Position numbers and translations under genes: made by a program. A stretch of DNA of 64,000 nt, taken from Voacanga thouarsii (Eukaryota; Streptophyta; Magnoliopsida; Gentianales; Apocynaceae). The stretch lies in the NCBI GenBank assembly GCA_026120185.1, contig JANUWF010001218.1, positions 2,852,001 to 2,916,000 of the forward strand. The letters run 5' to 3'. Of this stretch, positions 34,798 to 46,652 are shown one piece after another. A model generated the notes under the pieces. The model had not been told where the DNA came from. It worked only from the letters and a program-made list of their open reading frames with translations, and did no database searches. How positions within the stretch are numbered: position 1 is the stretch's first letter; every line of letters starts with the position of its first letter.

Positions 34798-37700
34798 TGT
34801 GAAACCCCAGCTAAAGCCAACCCTAGAGTAAGGGGGTCGGGAAATGCATATCATATTATTTTTCATGAATATATATGTTTTTGAATGATTTTATATGCTT
34901 TAAGATCGTGGATTATAGGTTTAAATGCTCAGTTATACTTATTGAGTATGAGGGGTAAAATGGTAATTTTGCTTGACGTCAGAATAGGAAGATAGCTTGA
35001 GGAGTAGATAAGAAAAATGTGTGGGTGAGAAAATAAGAACAAAAGTTGTTGTGGTTTAATGGTTAGAACTTGGTGAATTAATTTCTAAGGTCATGTGTTC
35101 AAATCTCATCATTTAAGCTTTTATCATGATTATCTTAATTAAGTTTGAATTTTTGTTTTCTTACATTCCATGAAAATAGGAATGATTGTCTTAAGGGAGA
35201 CATGAAGAGAATGTCCTAATTTTATCCTCATGTCCTAAAAGAATTCTAGAAGAATTCTTGTCCAGTTTATTACCTCTAGCTTTGTCCTAGCATTTTCATA
35301 ATTTAAATAAACTAAAATCCATTAAATCTTTTTCTTTGAATTCCAAAAAAATTCTGTGATAATTTCTTCCCCTTGAATTTCAAAAATCAGCTTTGGGGAA
35401 GGGAGGTTGACCGAAAAATAGGAGGGGAAATAGGAAGGGTTCCAAGAGAAAATCAATCACCATGGAAGGACTTTCAAATCTATCATCAAGATGTTCATGC
35501 TTTAGTGGTAGGAAATCTGGAAATTTTCCAGATTTGTTGCAGCCCTTCTCTACAAAAATTCAGGCCATAAACCCAACCATTTGCTGCCAAGAAAATGGTC
35601 ATTTCAAGTGGCTTGGAAGCTGGAAAAATTGTGCAATTTTCGGACTGCACAAAACAGCACCAAACCAGAAATTTTTCTGGGCAATTTGCAGCTCTTCATC
35701 AAGGAAATGAAGCTGTTTTTAGTTCATCTTCAAGCCAGCAAACTTCTCTGCATTATTCCAGGAATGAGGCTGAAAAACCACCCTTGGAAGACCCTCAAAC
35801 AACCCTGAAGAACCTCTGAAAAACCGAGCTAAGAAGGTGCAAAAATCCTGTATCAAAATTCAACAAATTTTCGAAAAAGCCATGAACACTTGAGAGCAGA
35901 ATTTTTCCAACCTTGTTCCTTTCTAACCTAGGACCGAAAGTCACCTTCAATCTCTGTAGAATTGAGCCTTGCTCAGCCATACTCTGAACACCATTAAACC
36001 CACACTTACCTTGAAGCATAAGGACTCCATGGCTGCACCACAAAACACTCCTAAGATCACTCCATTCAAACTCCATTTGAACTTCAAAAATTCCAGCATT
36101 TCACTCCCATAAATCACTCTTGCATTAAGCTGAAATAACCAGAATTTTCTCTGACTTTAAGGTCTGAATTTTGGCCAGCCTTGAGCAACAATAACCCTCA
36201 ACCATTTCAGCAAAACATGCTTGTTCCAGCCGACACCATTAAAGCTCCTAGACACCTCTCTTGATCAAACACCATAGCTGATCTTTTACCTTAAACATCT
36301 CCACCATTTCCTCCATTTAAATTTCAAATAAAATCTGGTTTCTCTCTCTCACAAAGCTGAAAACCAAAACCCTCAATCACAACCTACCATTCGGCCAGCT
36401 TTCTAGCATAATTCGCACAGCACTTCTTCTAGTTTCTCTCCATTTTCACCTAAAACACCAAGAACACCAAGAACACACACTAAACTTCTTCAAGCCTAAA
36501 CCAACTCCAAACACCACCAATCAGTCTCAAATACTCCCGATCATCTCTACTTAATCCCTAGACTTCATTTTTGCCATTTATAACACAAAATCTCACAAGC
36601 AAGAATTTTCAACCGGATCAAAAAGTCAGGGTTTCTTGAAAACCTCAAGAACATCAAAAAGGTAAAACAAGAACAATCTTCTTGTTCATCTTCTTCCATT
36701 CAATTCTTAATACCCCTATCTAATGCTCTCTTTCTTTTTCTCTATCTCTCTCTCTCACCCTCTTCTAACTGAAATGGTTGATCAAACCATCAACCATGAA
36801 CGTTGTTTCATTGGATCATTCAAGTCATTCCATCGCGCGTGGACCTTCTTTTGTCTTCATCAAAGGACTCAACAATCAAGTATTCATTCTTAAATTTCTC
36901 TTATTAAATTCTGAAATCATGTCACCTAGGTGATGATAGAGAAATGGATTATGATTGGGAGATTGAATATTTGCATGTGGATTAGGGGATGAAGTTATGA
37001 CATGATGATGGTTGTATTTGACTAGGATGTATGTGTTTCCTTTCGAATCAATATATGTTCTTCATGTTTTATGAATTTAATGCATGTTGAGGCATGATTA
37101 GATATTATGACACCAAAGGTGATTAGGCTTTTATGATCTTATTTTCCCATGAAAACCATGATTGATGATTATGCTTAGTAGGATTTTGGCCATGTGATAG
37201 TATGAGATAGTTCAAGTGTTGGTGCATGAATGGATTAATTTCTTGTTTGATGATGGAGAATGGGATCGTGAATCTTTTTTAGTAATAGGAAGACCATGAT
37301 GTAAGATAATTTTTTCTTGTAAATTCTAAGCTATATTCATTAGCAAATTTTATTACATAAATTAAAATTACAACTATATTTTTCTTCAAAAAATTCGAAA
37401 CACTAGGGGGATTTGTAGTAGAATATTAAATCAAACTATTGATATTTTTATTAAACGGAAATTTAAAATAATTTATTAATAAATTTTAATTATTATTAAT
37501 TATTTATTATCTCTTCGAAATTAATTAAAAAATATTATTTATTTAATTTATTATTTATTTTTAATAAAGCTATTTTTTTAAATTACCATTTCTTAATATC
37601 AAATAAGACTTAATAATATTTAAAATTCAAACCTTGGTTTATTTATTAATAATAACACTCAAGAATTATTATTTGAGTCTATAATTTATTAACAATTATT

Positions 37701-38995
37701 TTAGAACCCTTAGTTATTTCAATCTATCAAACTAGACTTAGTTTGTAAAATTCTTCAGCATCTAGCCTTAAAGCTTAGGACATTAAGATCATGGTTAGTC
37801 ATGAATGTATATAGTTAAGCTAAGAATTATTTATGTAAGGCAGGTATAGCTTGAATGTGACCCTATGTTTTGTGTTTACCCCAGGCAGGGGTTAGGTCAG
37901 CCTTGGAAGACTTTTGTGTAGAGCAAGCAAAGAAGCAGGTAAGCTTCTGCACGGAGTTTTGTGAAGACCAAAAGTTATTGTGGCAAGCAAATGCAATGTA
38001 TATGGACATTATTTGTAAATGCAATTAAGGACTGTTTTTCCTTTTTATTTCAGTCAAGCAAATCAATTGGAAATTGAACAAGCAGTTTTACACAAATCTA
38101 AATTTTTTCTAAAATCCAACTTGACTAGACTTTTGGAAACCCTTAATTGCTATTTCCAAATAAAGCAAAGTTTGATCAATTTTCTCCCAAGTGGAACAAT
38201 CAACGTTGAGTACTCAATAAGGGTAGACCACCAGGACTAGTCTTTGAAGGGTTAGGGTAAGTCTCTCAGTAGGTGGCCACTTCTGAGGGGTGAGTCCTTC
38301 CTGGATAGGACGCCAGTCCGGTAGGTCATGCCGGTCCGAACTAGCATGTTTTAGTTATGTAGACTGTGTATTTTCAGAATGGACAACCAGTAAGTTTGGG
38401 TGTAGAGATGGAGGAATATCTCACCCGGTAGGCCGTACACCTACCTTTTGTCAGCATTGCACAAAATATGGCATTCTGACTGTTATTGGTCATGGGGCCC
38501 AACGTGTGGTAACCCATGGCTATCCATTTGAGTGGTTGTATTTATTGTGCACATGTATGATTTGAAAAGTGAAACACCAATCTTTATTTTCAACACTTAT
38601 TTATTGCTTGCCAGCACTTTTCCTTATGAAAATTTTTCAATTTGCATACATGAATTATTTTTCCTAAAACACTCAAAGCACACACGGGCTTACTGAGATT
38701 TTTATTTCACCACCTTTTATGCCATATTTTCAGGAAGATCCTGCTATGGAGATCATTAGCTAGAATGTTGCCTTGCTTTAAGACTCTTGTTATTTACTTT
38801 AAGTATTGTTTGAGAGATTGTTGCAAACAATTTCATTTGGATTTGTGCCAGGATTTATCTTTTAGGTTGTAATAAATTTAGTTTTAAAATCTTTAGTTTT
38901 ATTTTATTTTCATGTAACCTAGTTATAAAGACCCCTTGTCCTTTGGACGGGGCGACATCCCCGGCCCTGTTGGACCTAGGTAGTGGGGTGTTACA
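34798..38995 (+). repeat. Tekay-E 5' LTR (4198 bp)
   Basis: TGTGAAACCCC to GGGGTGTTACA. It contains a tRNA-like module (35041-35110), a CT tract near 36735-36760, the palindrome 38206-38217 and, near 38940-38966, GTCCTTTGGAC followed by CGGGGCGACATCCCCG. It differs from the 3' LTR by scattered substitutions and small indels, including about 30 bp present near 35775-35805 and absent from the other copy. There are no genes; the open frames in it have no coding signature. Confidence 0.95.
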
Positions 38996-38997
38996 AG

Positions 38998-39010
38998 TGG
39001 TATCAGAGCC
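38998..39010 (+). promoter_or_regulatory. Primer-binding site (initiator tRNA-Met type) of Tekay-E
   Basis: TGGTATCAGAGCC starts two bases after the LTR end, a perfect match to the usual plant initiator tRNA-Met site. Confidence 0.95.
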
Positions 39011-39094
39011 TAGGTTTAGGCAAGTATTGATATTCTATGTTTTGATTTATTAAGTTCAAATCTTTTATCTGACCTGTCCTGTTTGTGCTGTAGG

Positions 39095-39583
39095 ATGGTT
39101 AGAATGATTAGAACCGCAAGGAAAGGGCAGCAATGGCACCCTTCCATTCATATCTACCCGGAGGACCTACCTGTGCCTCAACTAGTGCCTCAGCCTGCGC
39201 CTCAGCCTGCACCACAGCCAATCATTGCCCTGGATGATAGTAGTGACGATGAGGTCCAGATCATTGAGCCACCTCCCATACCCATGATCGACCTGGTTAC
39301 TGATAGTGAAGTTGAGGAGATAGACATGGAATATGTTCCCCTTCCTCCTAGTCCCATAGTTGATTTAACTGCTGACAGTGATGACCCAGGGGAGATAGAT
39401 TATGAATCTCCACCTAGACCTTCCTTTGTAACCCCACCCAATCAGTTTGAGACCGGGGAAAGTTCTAGGAGAGCTGGGAAAGAGCTAATAGATGGGTTTG
39501 CCAGTGGGGCTGGGATAGACTTCACAACGAATTCTGGGGGATGGATATATGATGCCGATATTGAAGACTCTGATGAGGATTAG
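39095..39583 (+). CDS. Pre-gag acidic ORF of Tekay-E with SUMO-interacting-motif-like repeats (162 aa)
   Basis: The first ATG after the primer-binding site opens an unbroken frame of 162 codons. Residues 1-20 are basic and aromatic; 26-42 is a PQ/PAPQ repeat; 43-104 is acidic with four short hydrophobic-then-acidic motifs: IIALDDSSDDE (43-53), VQII (54-57), MIDLVTDSE (64-72) and IVDLTADSDD (88-97). The last is a textbook SUMO-interacting motif (two V/I, D, L, T, then acidic and Ser). The tail ends EDSDED. I recognise no enzymatic domain. The frame is intact although pol in this element has many stops. SUMO binding is inference from motif shape; plausible roles are nuclear targeting or contact with SUMOylated chromatin. 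Confidence 0.65.
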   Translation: MVRMIRTARKGQQWHPSIHIYPEDLPVPQLVPQPAPQPAPQPIIALDDSSDDEVQIIEPPPIPMIDLVTDSEVEEIDMEYVPLPPSPIVDLTADSDDPGEIDYESPPRPSFVTPPNQFETGESSRRAGKELIDGFASGAGIDFTTNSGGWIYDADIEDSDED

Positions 39584-39854
39584 GAAGGCCAAGTTCTGCT
39601 TTGTTTGAAACGTTTTATTTGCTATTTTCAATAAACTCCTAGGCTAGGAGTCTATTCACCTTTACTGCTTTATTTTAAAATTTATGCAAATAAGAGTACC
39701 TAGAGTACTTTAAGTTTTGAGAAAATTTATGTGTTATTCTTTATACAAAATTGCATCCAATTTCCTTTCGCTTTAAGTTGAATGTGAATGCATGCTCAAT
39801 TTGGATATTTTCAACTTTGATGCATAATCTCATTATTTGGGGAAATGGTTTAGA
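39584..39854 (+). other. Spacer between pre-gag ORF and gag stub
   Basis: AT-rich, about 270 bp, with no frame of interest. Confidence 0.6.
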
Positions 39855-39965
39855 ATGGCACACAAACGTCGTGCAGCCACATCCAGCAGAAGGGTTCCTG
39901 AGGCAGAGCCCGTGACACCGGAGATGGAAACAACTCAAAGGACATCACCAAATCATGGTGTTGAG
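39855..39965 (+). pseudogene. gag: Tekay-E gag stub (N-terminus only)
   Basis: ATG at 39855 starts MAHKRRAATSSRRVPEAEP and reads about 37 residues before the sequence jumps to late RT in a different frame. In Tekay-B about 2 kb (gag body, protease, RT palm start) separates the corresponding points. The stub cannot form a capsid. Confidence 0.75.
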
Positions 39966-42443
39966 AACGAAATGGGGCCAAAAATGGATAAAAGAGGAAG
40001 ATATTCCTAAGACGGCCTTCAATACGAGATATGGTCACTATGAGTTTGTAGTGATGCCTTTTGGGGTAACCAATGCACCCGCGGTATTCATGGATTTGAT
40101 GCATCGAGTGTTCCAGCTTTACTTGGACAAATTCGTGGTAGTCTTCATCGACGACATACTCATATACTCCAAGAGCCCGGAGGAGCATGCAGAACATTTG
40201 AAGTTGGTACTAGAAAAGCTAAGAGAGCACAAGCTTTACGCCAAGTTTAGCAAGTGCAAGTTTTGGTTGGATAGTGTGGCGTTTCTTGGTCACGTGGTGA
40301 CTAAGGAAGGAATCAAAGTAGACCCAGCAAAGGTTGAAGCCGTATCAGACTGAAAGCAACCAGAGAACATCATCGAGATTTGAAGCTTTTTGGGTTTGGC
40401 TGGCTACTACCGAAGGTTTATTAAGGGGTTTTCGATGTTAGCATCTCCTATGACCCGGCTGCTGAGAAAGGACGTGCCCTTTGTTTAGAATGAAAAATGC
40501 GAAAAGAGTTTCCAAGAGTTGAAGTGGAGGTTAATAACAGCGCTTGTGCTGAGTCTGCCGGAGGCAGATAAACTTACGCCCTATATACTGATGCCTCAAA
40601 GGAAGGCTTGGGACCAGTTTTGATGTAAGATAGGAAGGTGATCGCCTATGCTTCCCGAAAACTGAAGCCACACGAAGTCAATTATCCCACGCATGATCTA
40701 GAACTGGCTGCCATTGTGTTCGCATTAAAGAAATGGCGACACTATTTGTATGGGGCGGAATATGAGGCGTTCACTGATCACAAAAGCCTGAAGTACATCT
40801 TCACCCAGAAGGACTTGAATTTGAGGCAGTGAAGATGGATGGAATTTCTGGAGGAATACCGGTGTCCTATCAACTACCACCCCGGGAAAGCCAACGTCGT
40901 TGCTGATGCCCAGAGTCGGAAAGTCAGAATGGCCAGGCTAAGAGTACAAGAGGTTAAAATGGTTCGGGATGTGTTGGATAGAAGAGCAGAAGTGCAAGAA
41001 GAGAGGATCACTATTAGCAACCTGAAGTTGACACCAGATCTAAGGCGGGAAATTGTTGAAGCCCAGCAAAGTAATGCGGAATTTCAGCTTTTCAAGGATA
41101 AGGAACTTAAACGGCAAGGCAGTGAATTCTAACAGGACGGAGCGGGAGTGTTATACTTCCGAGATCGTTTGTGTGTACCCGAGGAGCACCAGTTGAGGGA
41201 CAGAATTTTAGAAGAAGCGCATAAGAGCAAGTACGCCATTCATCCGGGAGAGGTCAAGATGTATCAATATCTGAAAAAGTCTTATTGGTGGCCTGGGATG
41301 AAGCAGAATGTGGTTAAATATGTCTCAACGTGTCTAACCTGTCAGAAAGTCAAAGTGGAGCATAAGGTGGTGGCGGATTATTACAACCGTTGCCAGTACC
41401 GGAATGGAAATGGGAAGAAGTGACCATGGACTTCGTCACCGGACGCCATATGGGTAGTAGTAAACCGACTGACCAAGTCGGCACATTTCATCCCCGTGAA
41501 TATGAAGGATTCAATGGAAAATTTAGCTCAGACCTATGTACGGGAGATAGTCAGATTACACGGAGTACCTTCGAGTATTGTGTCCGACCGTGATCCGAGA
41601 TTTACATCCCGATTTTAGGGCAAGTTTCAAGAATCGATGGGTTCTAGTCTGAAGTTCAGTACGTCGGCGCATCCGCAGACTGATGGACAGTCAGAAAGGG
41701 TTATTCAGATATTGGAGGATATGCTGAGAGCCTGTGTATTGGATTTCGGGGATAAGTGGATTGAAAGTGTGCCATATGCCGAGTTATCATACAATAACAG
41801 TTATCAGGCTTCAATTAGAATGGCTCCGTATGAAGCTCTATACAAATGTAAGTGTCAAGTACCGCTATACTGGAGTTGGTCAAAGGATGGACATATAAGC
41901 AAATCGGGAGAAGTCTATGTTCAGGAAATGTCGGACAAGGTTAAGTTAATTAGGGAAAGGTTGAAGGCAGCCTAGAGTCGACAAAAGAGTTACGCAGACA
42001 ATAGGCAGAGAATGTTAGAATTTCAGGTGGGAGACAGTGTGTTTCTGAAACTGACACTGAATAGGGGAATTCTGAAGCACCTGAAAGGGGGAAAGCTGAA
42101 TCCGAGATATTTGGGTCCGTTTCCAATAAAAGAGAAGATTGGGCCGGTGGCGTACCGATTGGAGTTACCAGATGGGTTGACGGGAATTCACAACGTATTC
42201 CATGTATCTCAGTTGAAGAAGTACAATGTCGATCCCGAACATGTGTTGAATGATGAGCCGTTAGTACTACAACCCGACTTAAGTTATGTGGAGAAACCCG
42301 TAAAGATATTGGACCGAAGTATCAAGACTTTCCGGAACAAGCAGATTCCGATGGTAAAAGTGCAGTGGGAACATCACGGCACGCGTGATGCCACATGGGA
42401 GATAGAAGAATGGGTGAAGCGAAAGTATCCCGATCTGAGGTAA
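39966..42443 (+). pseudogene. pol: Tekay-E pol remnant: RT C-half, RNase H, integrase, chromodomain-like tail
   Basis: It starts at [20 protein letters not shown] and includes [12 protein letters not shown] and the catalytic FIDDIL (near 40144). The RNase H part has [20 protein letters not shown]. The integrase has a zinc-finger region (EEAHKSKYAIHPG, CLTCQKVKVEH), the core motifs [17 protein letters not shown] and TDGQSERVIQ, and a C-terminal VKVQWEHHGTRDATWEIEEW that resembles a plant chromovirus chromodomain. Stops lie at 40351, 40381, 40486, 40626, 40830, 41130, 41616 and 41973; frame shifts lie near 40580, 41380 and 41450. The integrase catalytic acids are intact in sequence, but RT lacks motif A and the whole cannot be translated. 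Confidence 0.92.
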
Positions 42444-42476
42444 AGGTGCGTCTGAATTTCGGGACGAAATTCTCCT

Positions 42477-42489
42477 AAGGAGGGGAGGA
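42477..42489 (+). promoter_or_regulatory. Polypurine tract of Tekay-E
   Basis: AAGGAGGGGAGGA ends exactly at the 3' LTR start (TGTGAAAC). Confidence 0.9.
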
Positions 42490-45400
42490 TGTGAAACCCC
42501 ACCTAAAGCCAACCCTAGAGTAAGGGGGTCGGCAAATGCATATCATATTATTTTTCATGAATATATATGTTTTTGAATGATTTTATGTGCTTTAGAATCG
42601 TGGATTATAGGTTTAAATGCTCAGTTATACTTATTGAGTGGGAGGGGTAAAATGGTAATTTTGCTTGAGGTCAGAATAGGAAGATAGCTTGATGAGTAGA
42701 TAAGAAAAATGTGTGGGTGAAAAAATAAGAACAAGAGTTGTTGTGGTTTAATGGTTAGAGCTTGGTGAATTAATTTCTAAGGTCATGTGTTCAAATCCCA
42801 TCATTTAAGCTTTTATCATGATTATCTTAATTAAGTTTGAATTTTTGTGTTCTTGCATTTCATGAAAATAGGAATGATTGTCTTAAGGGAGATATGAAGA
42901 GAATGTCCTAATCTTATCCTCATGTCCTAAAAGAATTCTAGAAGAATTCTTGTCCAGCTTATTACCTCTAACTTTGTCCTAGCATTTTCATAATTTAAAT
43001 AAACTAAAATCCATTAAATCTTTTTCTTTGAATTCCAAAAAAAATCTGTGATAATTTCTTCCCTTCAATTTCGAAAATCAGCTTTGGGGAAGGGAGGTTG
43101 ACCGAAAAATAGGAGGGGAAATAGGAAGGGTTCCAAGAGAATATCAATCACCATGGAAGGACCTTCAAATCTATCATCAAGATGTTCATGCTTTAGTGGT
43201 AGGAAATCTGGAAATTTTCCAGATTTGTTGCAGCCATTCTCTTCAAAAATTCAGGCCATAAACCCAACCATTTTCTGCCAAGAAAATGGTCATTTCAAGT
43301 GGCTTGGAAGCTGGAAAAATTGTGCAATTTTCGGACTGCACAAAACAGCACCAAACCAGAAATTTTTCTGGGCAATTCGCAGCTCTTCATCAAGGAAATG
43401 AAGCTGTTTTTAGTTCATCTTCAAGCCAGCAAGCTTCTCTGCATTAGTCCAGGAATGAGGCTAACCCTGAAGAACCTCTGAAAAACGGAGCTAAGAAGGT
43501 GCGAAAATCCTGTACCAAAATTCTGCAAATTTTCGGAAAAGCCATGAACACTTGAGAGCAGAAATTTTCCAGCCTTGTTCCTTTCTAGCCTAGGACTGAA
43601 TGTCACCTTCAATCTCTGTAGAATTGAGCCTTTCTCAGCCATACTCTAAACACCATTAAACCCACACTTACCTTGAAGCATAAGGACTCCATGGCTGCAG
43701 CACAAAACACTCCTAAGATCACTCCATTCAAACTCCATTTGAACTTCAAAAATTCCAGCATTTCACTCCCATAAATCAATCTTGCATTAAGCTGAAATAA
43801 CCAGAATTTTCTCTGCCTTTAAGGACTGAATTTTGGCCAGCCTTGAGCAACAATAACCCTTAACCATTTCAGCAAAACATGCTTGTTCCAGCCGACACCA
43901 TTAAAGCTCCTAGACACCTCTCTTGATCAAACACCATAGCTAATCTTTTACCTTAAACATCTCCACCATTTCCTCCATTTAAATTTCAAATAAAATCTGG
44001 TTTCTCTCTCTCACAAAGCTGAAAAGCGAAACCCTCAATCACACCCTACCATTCGGCCAGCTTTCTAGCAGAATTCGCATAGCACTTCTTCTAGTTTCTC
44101 TCCATTTTCACCTAAAACACCAAGAACACACACTAAACTTCTTCAAGCCTAAACCAACTCCAAACACCACCAATCACTCTCAAATACTCCCGATCATCTC
44201 TACTTAATCCCTAGACTTCATTTCTGCCATTTATAACACAAAATCTCACAAGCAAGAATTTTCAACCGGATCAAAAAATCAGGGTTTCTTGAAGATCTCA
44301 AGAACATCAACAAGGTAAAACAAGAAAAATCTTCTTGTTCATCTTCTTCCATTCAATTCTTAAGACCCCTATTTAATGCTCTCTTTCTTTTTCTCTCTCT
44401 CTCTCTCTCACCCTCTTCAAACTGAAATGGTTGATCAAACCATCAACCATGAACGTCGTTTCATTGGATCATTCAAGTCATTCCATCGCGCGTGGACCTT
44501 CTTTTGTCTTCATCAAAGGACTCGACAATCAAGTATTCATTCTTAAATTTCTCCTATTAAATTCTGAAATCATGTCTTCTAGTTGATGATAGAGAAATGG
44601 ATTATGATTGGGAGATTGAATATTTGCATGTGGATTAGGGGATGAAGTTATGACATGATGATGGTTGTATTTGACTAGGATGTATGTGTTTCATTTCGAA
44701 TCAATATATGTTCTTCATGTTTGATGAATTTAATGCATGTTGAAGCATGATTAGATATTATGACACCAAAGGTGATTAGGCTTTTATGATCTTTTTTTCC
44801 CATGGAAACCATGATTGATGATTATGCTTAGTAGGATTTTGGCCATGTGATAGTATGAGATAGTTCAAGTGTTGGTGCATGAATGGATTAATTTCTTGTT
44901 TGATGATGGAGAATGGGATCATGAATCTTTTTTAGCAATAGGAAGACCATGATGTAAGATAATTTTTTCTTGTAAATTCTAAGCTATATTCATTAGTAAA
45001 TTTTATTACATAAATTAAAATTACTACTATATTTTTCTTCAAAAAATTCGAAACACTAGGGGGATTTGTAGTAGAATATTAAATCAAACTATTGATATTT
45101 TTATTAAACGGAAATTTAAAATAATTTATTAATAAATTTTAATTATTATTAATTATTTATTATCTCTTCAAAATTAATTAAAAAATATTATTTATTTAAT
45201 TTATTATTTATTTTTAATAAAGCTATTTTTTTAAATTACCATTTCTTAATATCAAATAAGACTTAATAATATTTAAAATTCAAACCTTGGTTTATTTATT
45301 AATAATAACACTCAAGAATTATTATTTGAGTCTATAATTTATTAACAATTATTTTAGAACCCCTAGTTATTTCAATCTATCAAACTAGACTTAGTTTGTA

Positions 45401-46647
45401 AAATTCTTCAGCATCTAGCCTTAAAGCTTAGGACATTAAGATCATGGTTAGTCATGAATGTATCTAGTTAAGCTAAGAATTATTTATGTAAGGCATGTAT
45501 AGCTTGAATGTGACCCTATGTTTTGTGTTTACCCCAGGCAGGGGTTAGGTCAGCCTTGGAAGACTTTTGTGTAGAGCAAGCAAAGAAGCAGGTAAGCTCC
45601 TGCACGGAGTTTTGTGAAGACCAAAAGTTATTGTGGCAAGCAAATGCAATGTATATGGACATTATTTGTAAAGGCAATTAAGGACTGTTTTTCCTTTTTA
45701 TTTCAGTCAAGCAAATCAATTGGAAATTGAACAAGCAGTTTTACACAAATCTAAATTTTTTCTAAAATCCAACTTGACTAGACTTTTGGAAACCCTTAAT
45801 TGCTATTTCCAAATAAAGCAAAGTTTGATCAATTTTCTCCCAAGTAGAACAATCAACGTTGAGTACTCAATAAGGGTAGACCACCAGGACTAGTCTTTGA
45901 AGGGTTAGGGTAAGTCTCTCAGTAGGTGGCCACCTCTGAGGGGTGAGTCCTTCCTGGATAGGATGCCAGTCCGGTAGGTCATGCCGGTCCGAACTAGCAT
46001 GTTTTAGTTATGTGACTGTGTATTTTCAGAGTGGACAACCGGTAAGTTTGGGTGTAGAGATGGAGGAATATCTCACCCGGTAGGCCGTACACCTACCTTT
46101 TGTCAGCATTGCACAAAGTGTGGCATTCTGACTGTTATTGGTCATGGGGCCCAACGTGTGGTAACCCATTACTACCCATTTGAGTAGTTTTATTTATTGT
46201 GCACATGTATGATTTGAAAAGTGAAACACCACTATTTATTTTCAACACTTATTTATTGCTTGCTAGCACTTTTCCTTATGAAACTTTTACAATTTGTATA
46301 CATGAATTATTTTACCTGAAACACTCAAAGTACAGATGGACTTACTGATATTTTTATCTCACCACCTTTTATGCCATATTTTCAGGAAGATCCTGCTGTG
46401 GAGATCATTAGCTAGAATGTTGCCTTGCTTGAAGACTCTTGTTATTTACTTTAAGTATTGTTTGAGAGATTGTTGCAAACAATTTAATTTGGATTTGTGC
46501 CAGGGTTTATCTTTTGGGTTGTAATAAATTTAGTTTTAAAATCTTTAGTTTTATTTTATTTTCATGTAACCTAGTTATAAAGACCCCTTGTCCTTTGGAT
46601 GGGGCGACATCCCCGGCCTTGTTGGGCCTAGGTAGTGGGGTGTTACA
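42490..46647 (+). repeat. Tekay-E 3' LTR (4158 bp)
   Basis: Near-identical to 34798-38995. The tRNA-like module is at 42732-42802 with B-box TGTTCAAATCCC, the CT tract near 44390-44410 and the palindrome at 45859-45870. There are no genes. Confidence 0.95.
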
Positions 46648-46652
46648 GAAAA

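Larger units (their letters stand above)
34798..46647 (+). mobile_element. Tekay-E: complete but internally deleted Tekay/Del-type chromovirus (11.85 kb)
   Basis: Two very similar 4.2-kb LTRs (34798-38995 and 42490-46647) enclose a 3.5-kb interior, flanked by perfect GAAAA duplications (34793-34797, 46648-46652). The interior has a primer-binding site, a pre-gag ORF, a gag stub fused to late RT, RNase H, integrase with chromodomain-like tail and polypurine tract. Most of gag, all of protease and the first half of RT are missing. It sits in the copia-D leader and is therefore younger than copia-D. Confidence 0.95.

Noticed and set aside
35373..36076. Open frames repeated at 35373-35819 and 43153-43481
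   Set aside because: They lie inside the two LTRs of Tekay-E and repeat only because the LTRs are near-identical; there is no domain, and the frames shift between copies.
38290..38565. 91-codon plus-strand frame with several cysteines
   Set aside because: It is in the Tekay-E 5' LTR, and the same place in the other Tekay LTRs is not open in a comparable frame.
42732..42802. A genuine tRNA gene
   Set aside because: Only the A- and B-box-like parts match; I cannot fold a full cloverleaf with acceptor and anticodon stems, so it is reported as tRNA-like only.
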